Assembly: GCF_900110375.1 (NCBI RefSeq)
Contig: NZ_FODN01000003.1
Span: 1-64,000 of the forward strand
Direction of reading: 5' to 3'
Origin: Flavobacterium sinopsychrotolerans
GTDB taxonomy: Bacteria > Bacteroidota > Bacteroidia > Flavobacteriales > Flavobacteriaceae
DNA length: 64,000 nucleotides
A model generated the notes under the pieces. The model made no database searches. It was not told the DNA's origin and saw only the letters and a list, made by a program, of their open reading frames with translations. Below, in pieces: positions 53,352-62,272 of this stretch. Position 1 is the stretch's first letter. The number at the start of each line of letters is the position of its first letter. The translations under genes and the position numbers were made by a program.

Positions 53352-53362
53352 TTTAGCTTAAG

Positions 53363-53388
53363 AAACCGCTTCAATACCCAGCGGTTTT
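53363..53388 (+). terminator. Intrinsic terminator after the acidic-protein gene
   Basis: An 8-bp stem AAACCGCT/AGCGGTTT (53363-53370 with 53380-53387) followed by T-rich sequence. Confidence 0.8.
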
Positions 53389-53393
53389 TATTA

Positions 53394-53594
53394 TTATTTA
53401 AGAAATATACCCAGCAAAATTAACAAAGATAGAACAGACAAGACTATTCTATAGTAGTCAGCAGACCATACTAAAAAATACACTAGGTATTTTCCACATA
53501 AATTTTTAATACTCAAAAAAGTTAACTTAATAACCAACTCCATAAAAAAAACAAAGAAGGTGTTTTTTTTCATATAAAAATTGAGACAGAACAA
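53394..53594 (-). CDS. Possible small hydrophobic protein (doubtful)
   Basis: A minus-strand frame of 66 codons encodes a very hydrophobic C-terminus (YYRIVLSVLSLLILLGIFLK). The region is very AT-rich, so chance is likely, but the size resembles small membrane proteins. There is no recognisable family. Confidence 0.2.
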   Translation of the reverse strand: MFCLNFYMKKNTFFVFFMELVIKLTFLSIKNLCGKYLVYFLVWSADYYRIVLSVLSLLILLGIFLK

Positions 53595-53680
53595 CCTTTA
53601 AAGAGATTATTGAAGTAGGTATAAATTCACAAGTAAATTAGTATGACTGTCCGCTCAGCGGGCCAAGGTTATCTTTTTTG

Positions 53681-53764
53681 CCACAGATTAAAAAGATTTC
53701 ACAGATTTTTTGACTAGACTATTGTTTTTAGCTCCTAGTCTGTGGAAATCTTTTTAATCTGTGG
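53681..53764. repeat. Inverted repeat of the CCACAGATT type
   Basis: Arms 53681-53705 and 53739-53764 are complementary over 25 bp with a single bulged G, separated by a 33-bp loop. Similar CCACAGATT-bounded palindromes are frequent in Bacteroidota intergenic DNA, so this is probably a MITE-like or REP-like element. It lies just before the SRPBCC gene; its right arm ends 60 bp upstream of the chosen ATG. Confidence 0.7.
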
Positions 53765-53823
53765 GTGAAATAATCTTTTTCGTATTAGAAACGGATAATC
53801 ATATTAACTTAAATATAAAAATC

Positions 53824-54495
53824 ATGGAAGCAAAAACAGCAATTCATAATTCAAATACTTCAAAAAGTAAAGCAAATGTATCAACACTTGAGAGAATCGT
53901 AATGATTACAAGTGGAGCCTTTTTATTATATAAAGGGGTCTCTAAAGAACACAAAAGCATCGGTGAAATCAGTGCTGGCGGAGCAATGCTAATGCGTGGA
54001 ATTTCTGGATATTGTCCCATATATGATGCCGTAGATCATTTAAAAAATGATAAAGCCTCAAACATTAATATTCGCATAAGCAGTGTTATTAATAAACCGG
54101 TTAGCGAAGTGTATGCTTTTTGGCGCGATCTTGAAAATTTGCCAAAATTTATGACCCATCTGGAATCAGTAGAACCTATTAGTTACACGACTTCTAAATG
54201 GACGGTAAAAGGTCCTGCTGGTATTGGACAGGTATCATGGAAAGCCGAAATAGTAAATGATAAAAAGAATCGAGTTATCAGTTGGAATTCCCTACCGGAC
54301 TCTACTATCAAAAATGCCGGAAAAGTTTTTTTTAAGCCAAAAGGAAAAGCTACCGAAATTGATGTGACTATTTCTTATCATGCTCCTTTAGGAATCGCCG
54401 GAGAAAGTGCTGCAAAACTTCTAAATCCTTATTTCGAAAAACTGGTACAGGCCGATATACTGAATTTTAAATCTTATTTAGAGTCCGTTCATTAA
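53824..54495 (+). CDS. DUF2892 plus SRPBCC (polyketide-cyclase-like) protein
   Basis: This 223-residue protein has an N-terminal DUF2892-like membrane hairpin (about 20-75, LERIVMITSGAFLLYKGVSK, GGAMLMRGISGYCPIYDAV). A START/SRPBCC domain (about 80-220) follows with INKPVSEVYAFWRDLENLPKF and GIGQVSWKAEIV. Members bind hydrophobic ligands and are often stress-induced. I chose the ATG at 53824; the earlier GTG at 53761 lies within the inverted repeat arm. Confidence 0.85.
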   Translation: MEAKTAIHNSNTSKSKANVSTLERIVMITSGAFLLYKGVSKEHKSIGEISAGGAMLMRGISGYCPIYDAVDHLKNDKASNINIRISSVINKPVSEVYAFWRDLENLPKFMTHLESVEPISYTTSKWTVKGPAGIGQVSWKAEIVNDKKNRVISWNSLPDSTIKNAGKVFFKPKGKATEIDVTISYHAPLGIAGESAAKLLNPYFEKLVQADILNFKSYLESVH

Positions 54496-54766
54496 TTGTA
54501 ACGGTTAAAGATTTTTTAATCAAAAAAATGGAAATGATGTTTGTGTTTTCTTTTAAAAACCTTGTAATTAATTGATAATAAGTTAATTATGAATTATCTT
54601 TTCAGTGATGATATTTTATCGATCGTAGTTTCATTATAACAAATAACAAAGAGGATAATATCCCATATAATTTCATTGGCTCATCACTCAAAAGAAAGAC
54701 GAGACTTTTTATTTTTTAACATCATTCATAAATAATTTTTATACTAATCTTTTAAAATCAATTAAA

Positions 54767-55228
54767 ATGAAAAAAGTAATTTTTATAAGTGTGGCGTTCT
54801 GCTTTTCAATGTGTTTGTTCGCCCAAAAGGATTCAACCAAAAATAAAATGAATCATGATGATACCAACCGTCATAAAATGACCAAAGGAATAAATGGTCA
54901 AACGACCTATACATCCTTTCCCGACGGCGTAATGATGAAAAATGGAAAGTTGATGATGGTCAAACAGGGAAAACGGACCATGTTGGATCACGAAATGGCT
55001 ATGGGTAATGGAACAAAAGTAATGCCCGACGGAACGGTAATGAAAAAAGACGGTACAAAGATGATGATGAAAGAGGGGCAACACATGGATATGGCGGGCC
55101 ACACGAGAAATACTAAAACAAAAAAGATTATTTCCAGAAAAACTACCATTAAGGAAACGACTACCAATAAAAAGAAAGATATGTATTTGTTGCCAAATGA
55201 CAAAATTAAAAAGGATTCTCTCAAATAA
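54767..55228 (+). CDS. DUF6799-domain secreted protein, Met-rich
   Basis: This 153-residue protein has a signal peptide (VIFISVAFCFSMCLFAQ) and a DUF6799 region of alternating short motifs (FPDGVMMKNGKLMMVKQGKR, GNGTKVMPDGTVMKKDGTKM, MMKEGQHMDMAGHT). It is rich in Met and His, a pattern often seen in periplasmic copper-binding proteins, so metal binding is a guess. The tail is basic and Lys/Thr-rich. It lies in the stress island between the SRPBCC and glycine-zipper genes. Confidence 0.8.
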   Translation: MKKVIFISVAFCFSMCLFAQKDSTKNKMNHDDTNRHKMTKGINGQTTYTSFPDGVMMKNGKLMMVKQGKRTMLDHEMAMGNGTKVMPDGTVMKKDGTKMMMKEGQHMDMAGHTRNTKTKKIISRKTTIKETTTNKKKDMYLLPNDKIKKDSLK

Positions 55229-55275
55229 TGAATTTAGTAAAGTATTTAATAATTCTAATCTTAAATTAATAAACA

Positions 55276-55833
55276 ATGGAAACAGAAAGAAATCACAACG
55301 AGCCGGAAGAAACTAAAACTGGAAAAAGAATGCTGACAGGAATGTTTGCTGACCGCGAAAGTGCGGAAAATGCCTATAACTCCCTTCATGAAAGAGGGTA
55401 TGCCAAGGATGATATTAATTTAATAATGTCAGATGAAACCCGTAAAAAACATTTCACACAAGATGTTAAAGAAACAGAAATAGGTACAAAAGCAGCTGAA
55501 GGCGCTGGAAAAGGTTCTGCGATTGGTGGAACTGTAGGTGCCATTGTAGGTGTCGTTGCCGCATTAGGGACAAGCTTGGTCATTCCTGGTCTTGGTTTAC
55601 TGGTAGCCGGGCCTCTTGCCGCAGGTCTTGCAGGTGCAGGTGCAGGCGGAATTGCAGGCGGAGTAATCGGAGCCTTAGTGGGTTCGGGAATTCCCGAAGA
55701 ACGTGCCAAACTATATGAATCTGGCGTAAAACAAGGACGTATTGTGATGGGTGTTCATCCGAGAAATGATGACGATGCGAATCACATTGAAAAATCATGG
55801 CGAGAAAACAGAGGAGAAGAAATCTACCGTTAG
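55276..55833 (+). CDS. General stress protein with glycine-zipper segment
   Basis: This 185-residue protein has an N-terminal general-stress 17M-like domain (about 20-60, GMFADRESAENAYNSLHERG, DDINLIMSD). A long glycine-zipper hydrophobic segment (about 75-145, SAIGGTVGAIVGVVAALGT and GAGAGGIAGGVIGALVGSG) follows, then a polar tail with a YESGVKQGRIVMGVHPR motif. Such proteins are membrane-linked and induced by osmotic or heat stress. A terminator follows. Confidence 0.85.
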   Translation: METERNHNEPEETKTGKRMLTGMFADRESAENAYNSLHERGYAKDDINLIMSDETRKKHFTQDVKETEIGTKAAEGAGKGSAIGGTVGAIVGVVAALGTSLVIPGLGLLVAGPLAAGLAGAGAGGIAGGVIGALVGSGIPEERAKLYESGVKQGRIVMGVHPRNDDDANHIEKSWRENRGEEIYR

Positions 55834-55853
55834 TAAAACGGATTAAAAGAAGA

Positions 55854-55882
55854 GGTGGCATGTAAAATGTCACCCTTTTTTT
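55854..55882 (+). terminator. Intrinsic terminator after the glycine-zipper gene
   Basis: Stem GGTGGCAT/ATGTCACC (55854-55861 with 55867-55874) with one G-U pair on the plus strand, followed by C and T8. Confidence 0.85.
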
Positions 55883-56125
55883 TACCGAACAAAGAAATAA
55901 TTTACAAAGGTAAGTGTGAACTCATTAGAAATAGAATAATTTTTAATTAAAAAACAGAATGGTACATTAAATCAGCAATTCTTCCTTCAGCTGTCAGGTC
56001 GCGAAATCAAAGTGATTATTGCCAGCCTAAAAAAAGGTTATATATGGAGAGTTGTAAAGTTATGTTCCATCATATAGCGGAATTACAGTCTACGAAGCGT
56101 GATTTAAAATTTAAAAACTATATAC

Positions 56126-58828
56126 ATGGCACTTACTAAATATATAGAGAAACGAAATTTTGATGAAAGCCCTGAACCGAGAGGCGGTAATCCTGATAGT
56201 GATAAACTTCGCTTTGTTATTCAGAAGCATGATGCTTCCCATTTGCATTATGATTTCAGATTGGAAATGGAAGGCGTGCTTAAAAGTTGGGCAGTGCCTA
56301 AAGGTCCTTCCACTGACCCTGAAGTAAAGAGACTTGCTATGATGGTAGAAGACCATCCTTATGATTATAGAAACTTCGAAGGAATAATTCCGAACGGTTA
56401 TGGTGCTGGTACGGTTATCGTTTGGGATGAAGGTTTTTATGAGATTGCCGATGCAAATGGCAAGGATAAGGATACGCAGGACAAAGAATTAAGAAAAGGG
56501 ATTCATACCGGAAAATTACACATTGCATTAGACGGAAAAAAACTAAAAGGTGAATTTGCCCTTGTAAAAACGCAAGGCAGAGGAGAAAACGCCTGGCTAC
56601 TGTTTAAGGTGAAAGACAAATATGTTTCTACAGAAGATATAACCTTAAAAGACAAATCAGTTATCTCCAAAAAGACATTGGCACAGGTAGAAAAAACATC
56701 CACTAATTTCTATGGAGCAAAGCGAGTAAAAGAATCTTCAGTTAAAAGCAAAAAAGAAAATTCTCTCAACAAACGCAGTGACGTACGAGCTGCTTCGGAA
56801 AAAAATAAAAAAGATAAAGTAAAAAAAAACATACTCGATACTATTATTGCCGCAGGAAAACGTAGCAAGTTTCCCTTTAATTTGTCGCCGATGTTTGCTA
56901 CGATGGTAGATAAGCCTTTTGATAAAGAAGGTTGGCAATATGAAATAAAATGGGACGGTTACCGTGCGCTTGCGTTCTGTAGTAAAGATCAAGTAGAATT
57001 AAAATCCAGAAACGATAAATCTTTTGACAAAAAGTTTTATTCTATTCATAAAGCCCTTGAGGAATGGAACATTAATGCAGTGGTAGACGGTGAAGTGGTA
57101 GTGCTCGACGAAGATAGTAAACCAAATTATGGTGCTTTGCAAAACTGGAGAAGCGAAGCCGATGGAGTACTATATTTTTATGTTTTTGATTTGCTTTGGA
57201 TAAATGGAAAAAACTTGATGCAATTACCATTAAGTGAAAGAAGAAACATTTTGAAACAAATTATTCCTGAAAATGACAACATTCGCTTCAGCGAAAATTT
57301 TGACGTAAGCGGAATAGAATTTTTTGAAACCGCAAAGAAGATGGGGTTGGAAGGAATCATCGCAAAAAAATCAGATAGTGTTTATTCTGCGGGGAGTCGT
57401 TCAAAGGATTGGTTAAAAATTAAAGCCAATAAAAGACAGGAAATGGTCATTGGCGGTTATTCTAAAAATGAGGATTCCTCAAAATCATTTAGCTCATTAT
57501 TACTTGGCGTCTATGAAAATGGGGAGTTGATTTATACAGGCAAAGCAGGAACAGGTTTTAACGATAAGCAGCAGATAGAAATGCTCAAACAATTTAAGCC
57601 TTACATAATTAAAACACCACCCTTTAAAGAACTGCCGGACATAAACAAACCATCACGCTTTCAGCGCAATCCTCCCCAAGCAACAGCAATTTGGATGAAA
57701 CCAGAATTGGTTTGCGAAGTAAGCTTTACTGAAATGACAACTGACGGGATTATGCGGCATCCGTCTTTTCAAGCCATGCGAATTGATAAAAAAGCAAAAG
57801 ATGTTATTAGAGAGGAAGCAGTTGACACAAATGAAATAATTATGGAGGAAAAAGCAGAATTGAAAAAAATAGTAAAACCTGTTGGATCCAAAGGCCGCAA
57901 AACATTTTTAAATCCCACAGATGAAACCCAACTACGTGAAATTAATGGTCATGAAATAAAATTTACCAACCTCAATAAAATTTATTGGCCTGACGAAAAA
58001 ATCACCAAGCGTGACCTGCTCAATTATTATTATCAGGTTGCACCTTACATTTTGCCGTATTTAAAAGACAGGCCGCAATCCATGAATAGACATCCGGATG
58101 GCATTACGGGAGAGAGTTTTTATTTTAAAGATGTGACGGGAACTGCTCCCGACTGGATTGAAACTTTTGAGTATAAAAGCGAGGCTGATGAAAGGCTAAG
58201 AAATTATTTGATAGCAAAGGATGATGCGAGTTTACTGTACATGGCAAATTTAGGCTGCATTGAAATGAATCCTTGGCACAGTAAAGTGAAAACAGAAGAT
58301 TATCCCGATTGGTGCATTATCGATTTGGACCCTGCCGAAAATACATTTCAACAGGTTATAGAAGCAGCAAATGTCACCAAAGATATTTTAGAAAGCATGG
58401 GAGTTACTGCTTATCCAAAAACTAGCGGCTCAACGGGCATACATATTTACATTCCATTTGGGGCAAAATACACTTATGACCAATCAAAAGAGTTTGCACG
58501 AATCATAGCCACACTAGTGCAACGAGAAATTCCAAAATATACTAGCACAGAACGTATTGTAAAAGCAAGAAAAGGAAAAATGTACATTGATTTTTTACAA
58601 AACAGACCACAAGCCACAGTAGCGGCACCCTACTCTTTGAGACCAAAACCCGGCGCAACGGTTTCGATGCCTTTGCATTGGGATGAAGTGAAGAAAGGAT
58701 TGAAAATGAGTGATTTTACAATTTATAATGCTCTAGAAAGAATAAAAAGCGCAGGAGATATTTTTAAGCCCGTGCTTGGCAAAGGAATTAATCTGGAAAA
58801 AGTTATTAAAACATACACTAAAGAATAA
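56126..58828 (+). CDS. ligD: Multifunctional ATP-dependent DNA ligase LigD (NHEJ)
   Basis: This 900-residue protein joins the three NHEJ activities. A 3'-phosphoesterase domain (about 20-175) has HDASHLHYDFRLEMEG and FEGIIPNGYGAGTVIVWDEG. An ATP-dependent ligase domain (about 250-570) has the nucleotidyl Lys in YEIKWDGYRALAF (near residue 275), WLKIKANKRQEMVIG and the OB fold. A primase-polymerase domain (about 600-880) starts REINGHEIKFTNLNKIYWPD and carries IIDLDPAEN and KTSGSTGIHIYIPF. It fills, trims and seals broken ends brought together by Ku, encoded 1.3 kb downstream. Order phosphoesterase-ligase-polymerase is one of the known arrangements. Confidence 0.96.
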   Translation: MALTKYIEKRNFDESPEPRGGNPDSDKLRFVIQKHDASHLHYDFRLEMEGVLKSWAVPKGPSTDPEVKRLAMMVEDHPYDYRNFEGIIPNGYGAGTVIVWDEGFYEIADANGKDKDTQDKELRKGIHTGKLHIALDGKKLKGEFALVKTQGRGENAWLLFKVKDKYVSTEDITLKDKSVISKKTLAQVEKTSTNFYGAKRVKESSVKSKKENSLNKRSDVRAASEKNKKDKVKKNILDTIIAAGKRSKFPFNLSPMFATMVDKPFDKEGWQYEIKWDGYRALAFCSKDQVELKSRNDKSFDKKFYSIHKALEEWNINAVVDGEVVVLDEDSKPNYGALQNWRSEADGVLYFYVFDLLWINGKNLMQLPLSERRNILKQIIPENDNIRFSENFDVSGIEFFETAKKMGLEGIIAKKSDSVYSAGSRSKDWLKIKANKRQEMVIGGYSKNEDSSKSFSSLLLGVYENGELIYTGKAGTGFNDKQQIEMLKQFKPYIIKTPPFKELPDINKPSRFQRNPPQATAIWMKPELVCEVSFTEMTTDGIMRHPSFQAMRIDKKAKDVIREEAVDTNEIIMEEKAELKKIVKPVGSKGRKTFLNPTDETQLREINGHEIKFTNLNKIYWPDEKITKRDLLNYYYQVAPYILPYLKDRPQSMNRHPDGITGESFYFKDVTGTAPDWIETFEYKSEADERLRNYLIAKDDASLLYMANLGCIEMNPWHSKVKTEDYPDWCIIDLDPAENTFQQVIEAANVTKDILESMGVTAYPKTSGSTGIHIYIPFGAKYTYDQSKEFARIIATLVQREIPKYTSTERIVKARKGKMYIDFLQNRPQATVAAPYSLRPKPGATVSMPLHWDEVKKGLKMSDFTIYNALERIKSAGDIFKPVLGKGINLEKVIKTYTKE

Positions 58829-58978
58829 TATGGCATACAAAAGCGACGCACAAACGAAATTCTTTCACGTTAAGAAGAAGATTGGAGCGACAAAATGTGG
58901 ATACCAAAGAATTGAATGAAAAAAGTAAAGGTTTAAAGTTTCCCAAAAAAATTAAGAAGAAAATTAACTGTTTCAAGT
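58829..58978 (+). other. Spacer after ligD with possible gene remnants
   Basis: About 150 bp. Short open stretches can be read (for example VDTKELNEKSKGLKF from a GTG at 58896), but they are too short to assign. No terminator was seen, so ligD and the DUF6766 gene may be co-transcribed. Confidence 0.3.
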
Positions 58979-59647
58979 ATGGCTGACAAAACAAAATATT
59001 CGTTTCTATATAATAACAGTTTAAGCATTGCTTTTCTATTACTGGCTGTTATTACTATCATAGCGCAGATATTTACAGGTTTATGCCAATACAATGATTT
59101 TCTAAATGAATACAGTCAAGATTCTGTGGGCATTTTGCACTATTTGACAAGCGGTCATTTTATAGAAGCAACATTTGAAAATTGGGAAAGCGAATTTTTT
59201 CAAATGGCATTATTTGTTTGGTTCACCGTTTTCCTGCGTCAGAAAGGTTCTTCTGAATCAAAAGCATTGCACGGTAAGGAGGAAGTTGTCAGAGAACCAC
59301 AAAAGCATCCCGACGCTCCATGGGCTGTTCGTAAAGGAGGGATTATTCTTTCGCTTTATAAACATTCGCTCACGTTTTCGTTGTGGTTATTATTCATCAT
59401 CTCCTTCGTTCTGCATTTGTATGGCAGTAATAAGGATTTTAATCAAACGCAAATACTGGAAGGAAAAAGCACGGAAACCATGTACGTGTATTTAAGCAAC
59501 AGCAGATTTTGGTTTGAATCATTTCAGAATTGGCAGAGTGAATTTTTGTCCATATTTGCAATAATTTTTCTTTCAATTTATTTAAGGGAAGAGGGGTCAC
59601 CGCAATCAAAACCTGTGGATGCTCCGCATTCAGAAACAGGGGAGTAG
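58979..59647 (+). CDS. DUF6766-family membrane protein
   Basis: This 222-residue protein has three or four membrane helices (SIAFLLLAVITIIAQIFTGL, FFQMALFVWFTVFL, HSLTFSLWLLFIISFVLHLY, LSIFAIIFLSIYL). It repeats a motif, ENWESEFFQ in the first half and QNWQSEFLS in the second, each followed by LRQKGS/LREEGS, showing an internal duplication typical of DUF6766. Function unknown. These genes often occur in stress islands with Ku and LigD. Confidence 0.85.
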   Translation: MADKTKYSFLYNNSLSIAFLLLAVITIIAQIFTGLCQYNDFLNEYSQDSVGILHYLTSGHFIEATFENWESEFFQMALFVWFTVFLRQKGSSESKALHGKEEVVREPQKHPDAPWAVRKGGIILSLYKHSLTFSLWLLFIISFVLHLYGSNKDFNQTQILEGKSTETMYVYLSNSRFWFESFQNWQSEFLSIFAIIFLSIYLREEGSPQSKPVDAPHSETGE

Positions 59648-59732
59648 CTATTAGAAATATCAATGGCAACACAATAATAATAATATAAGTGCCAATGATT
59701 CCGAGTCAGATTAATTAAATAAAACCAATAAA

Positions 59733-60080
59733 ATGTATACCGCAAAAATAATTCGCCATCGTCACAAATATCATCACTATATCAATAAAGATTTAAAATC
59801 AGTTAAAGAAGAAACGCATTTTAAAATTGTTTTTTCCCATCCGGATGAACTGCTTGCTTTTGAAAAATGGTGTAAACAAAACAATGGAAAATATTTGTAT
59901 GATAAAGAAAATAGTTGTCAGAAAGGAAAACTTCCCGAAATAAAAATATTTAAAGAAGAAATATGTTGGTGCGATATCATGACATATTATCTGCTCCACA
60001 TCACAAACTATCAATATCATTCTTCCATTCATCCCTATAAAGGAGAAGTATACATTAGAGATATAGAATTAAAATTATAA
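59733..60080 (+). CDS. Hypothetical protein, basic, of unknown function
   Basis: This 115-residue protein is rich in His, Lys and Tyr at its start (IIRHRHKYHHYINKDLKSV) and has Cys residues in EKWCKQNNG, ENSCQKGK and EEICWCDIM that might bind metal. It is 20 bp upstream of ku on the same strand, so it may belong to the same transcript. No family was recognised. Confidence 0.7.
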   Translation: MYTAKIIRHRHKYHHYINKDLKSVKEETHFKIVFSHPDELLAFEKWCKQNNGKYLYDKENSCQKGKLPEIKIFKEEICWCDIMTYYLLHITNYQYHSSIHPYKGEVYIRDIELKL

Positions 60081-60100
60081 TCATTAAAAAATAAAATGAT

Positions 60101-60877
60101 ATGAGACCAATCTGGACAGGAACTATCAGCTTCGGGTTAATAAATATTCCCGTAAAATTATTTTCTGCAGTGCAGGAAAGTTCCATCGACCTTGACATGC
60201 TTGACAGTAAAGACCACGCTAATATAAAATTCAAGCGAGTTAATGAAAACACGGGTAAGGAAGTTGCTTACGCAGATATTGTAAAGGGATTTAAATTAGA
60301 GACTGGCTATGTGATTTTGGAAGAGGAAGATTTTGAGGCAGCCGATGCCGTTAAAACCAAAATGATTGAGATAATAAATTTCGTTGACGAGCGGGAAATT
60401 GACAGCCTGTATTATGAACAACCCTATTATCTTGAGCCTGAAAAAACAGCAATGAATGCGTATGCCTTACTGCGCGATGCTTTACAATCATCAGGCAAGG
60501 TCGGAGTTACAACATTTGTATTGCGAAATAAGGAAGGCCTAGCGATACTGAAGCCTTATAAAAATGTGATTGTGCTCAATCGCATACGTTATAGCCAGGA
60601 GATAAATGAACCTTCTGATTTAAAGTTACCGCCGCTGTCAAAAACTAAATCCAAAGAAATGGATATGGCAAATAAATTAGTTGAGCAGCTCACCGAAAAA
60701 TTTGACATTAAAAAATATAAAGATACTTACACTGATAAACTCTTAAAGCGGATAGAGGAAAAATCGAAAGGTAAAAAAATCACCGCGCCAAAAATAGAGA
60801 TAGCACATAAACAAAGTGATAATTTAATGGATATGCTAAAAGCAAGTTTAGCAGTTAAGAAAACTAAATCAGCTTAA
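60101..60877 (+). CDS. ku: Ku protein, DNA-end-binding NHEJ factor
   Basis: This 258-residue protein has the bacterial Ku core (about 1-215). The start [60 protein letters not shown], and [20 protein letters not shown] are diagnostic. It forms a homodimeric ring that threads DNA ends and recruits LigD. The basic tail (KTKSA) is short. The gene lies downstream of ligD in the same orientation, a classic pairing. Confidence 0.96.
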   Translation: MRPIWTGTISFGLINIPVKLFSAVQESSIDLDMLDSKDHANIKFKRVNENTGKEVAYADIVKGFKLETGYVILEEEDFEAADAVKTKMIEIINFVDEREIDSLYYEQPYYLEPEKTAMNAYALLRDALQSSGKVGVTTFVLRNKEGLAILKPYKNVIVLNRIRYSQEINEPSDLKLPPLSKTKSKEMDMANKLVEQLTEKFDIKKYKDTYTDKLLKRIEEKSKGKKITAPKIEIAHKQSDNLMDMLKASLAVKKTKSA

Positions 60878-60881
60878 GGCC

Positions 60882-61316
60882 GTGCCAGAAGGATCAGCCA
60901 TACTATTAGTCAAAGAAATGCCTGCAAAATTTACCGGAAAAAAATATCGCCGTTAATGGTAACAGTAAAATTGACCAGAGTCTTTTACTTGAGAGAAAGG
61001 TAATTGAGTTTAAAAGTTGGGGTCAACATTTTCTCATATGCATTTATGGTCTAGAAAGAATGCAAAAGTCAAATTAAAAGCAATATCTGAAAAGCTAATC
61101 TGTGATGCACTTTTAGAACAGGACATTTTTGCAGGAGTAGGTAACATTATAAAGAATGAATACTTTATCGTGTTCGTGTGCATTCCTAATCCATTGTAAG
61201 GAAAATACCAATTGCAAAACTCAATAAACTCATTGATGAAACTTGTATTTACAGTGTTCAGTTTTTAGAATGGAAAAGAGAATACGAGTTAAAAAAGCAT
61301 TGGCTTGCGGCACCTT
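60882..61316 (+). pseudogene. Decayed Nei/Fpg-family DNA glycosylase gene
   Basis: The start GTG CCA GAA GGA keeps the family N-terminus (x-Pro-Glu-Gly) whose Pro and Glu are catalytic. Pieces LLVKEMPAKFTGKK, NGNSKIDQSLLLERKVIEF, LICDALLEQDIFAGVGNI, IPIAKLNKLIDET and VQFLEWKREYELKKHWLA are readable in different frames. At least three frameshifts or deletions separate them, and the zinc-finger end is lost. The gene cannot make a working enzyme. It lies just after ku and joins the DUF1810 remnant at about 61317. Confidence 0.8.
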
Positions 61317-61575
61317 TTGAGATTCAATAGTTCCTCGGAAATTTCAATCAGATGTTTACCCAAGATAGGATGCTGTAAATATGTAGCAGCCTCGTTCAAA
61401 TCTTTAATTCCGTAATACTGTGCCGTTTCACTGGAATTCAGGCCCTTAATTTGAGGGAAAATATACCACATCCAGTGGGTGTTCTTTTTATTATTTTTTA
61501 TTTCTGAGAGGGCCTTTAGGTATACTTGGTTTTGAGCGTCTAAAAATCGGATTAGTTCGTTGGTTATCAGTCATT
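61317..61575 (-). pseudogene. Decayed DUF1810 gene
   Basis: The minus-strand frame reads LIRFLDAQNQVYLKALSEI, then HWMWYIFPQIKGLNSSETAQ, PILGKHLIEISEELLNLK, which is the DUF1810 core. A frameshift separates the probable ATG (61573-61575) from this frame. The C-terminal half is missing: the frame runs into the reverse of the glycosylase remnant at about 61317 and stops. Function of the family is unknown. Confidence 0.75.
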
Positions 61576-61645
61576 TTTCTATTTATAGGTACTTCCGATA
61601 AATGGGATCACTAAATTAATACTTTTATTCAATATCAGTAATTTA

Positions 61646-62272
61646 TCACAACTCACGGTTAATCTGTCTAAAAGTAAGATTGATGCGGGGGAGGATATCT
61701 TTTGCTGTTTTTGGCACCTGATGCTGCCAAAAGCTTTGCGTTGTTCCTGCCATTAATAAAAGCGAACCGTGATGCAAGGGTATTTCTACCTGAGGAATCT
61801 CTTTCCTGAATTTATGTCGCAATTGGAACATACGGGTTTCGCCGAAACTTACTGATGCAATTATTGCATCCTTACCAAAATTCTGTTCGCGATCACTGTG
61901 CCATGATACAGCATCTTTGCCGTTGCGGTATAGGTTTAGTAAAACACTATTGAATTTAACTTGTGTTTCCTTTTCTACTCTTTCCCGTATCGATCGTAAG
62001 TCGGGTGTCCAGTCCGGTTTGGTGAGAACGGCACCGGGATTGTCTCTGTCTTCGTACCACGAAATCATTCTTGGGACAGTAACTGTTTTATCGTATATTT
62101 CCATAGCATATTTCTGCCATGGCGTGTTGTTAAGTAAGGTAGTGTAATAATGGTCGGATTCTTCTTTCGTGAAAAAATTGTCGTACAGCATGAGTTCCGT
62201 ATCCGGAAGGTCAAAAACCTTTTTTCCGCCAGTGCCAGATGTAAATATTTCTATGTCATTGAAGAGTGTCAT
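61646..62272 (-). CDS. alkB: AlkB-family Fe(II)/2-oxoglutarate dioxygenase
   Basis: This 208-residue protein belongs to the AlkB2/AlkB3-like group that removes alkyl groups from DNA bases. Iron ligands are His and Asp in SWHSDREQNFG and the distal His in FWQHQVPKTAK; 2-oxoglutarate contacts are in LPRINLTFR. The substrate loop VPRMISWYEDRDNPGA is present. Its start overlaps the stop of the upstream nuclease gene by 4 bp, so the two are co-translated. It acts in the cytoplasm on damaged DNA. Confidence 0.93.
   Translation of the reverse strand: MTLFNDIEIFTSGTGGKKVFDLPDTELMLYDNFFTKEESDHYYTTLLNNTPWQKYAMEIYDKTVTVPRMISWYEDRDNPGAVLTKPDWTPDLRSIRERVEKETQVKFNSVLLNLYRNGKDAVSWHSDREQNFGKDAIIASVSFGETRMFQLRHKFRKEIPQVEIPLHHGSLLLMAGTTQSFWQHQVPKTAKDILPRINLTFRQINREL

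Noticed and set aside
53761-53823. GTG start of the SRPBCC gene
   Set aside because: It lies in the arm of the inverted repeat and adds a non-conserved hydrophobic stretch; the ATG at 53824 fits the family.
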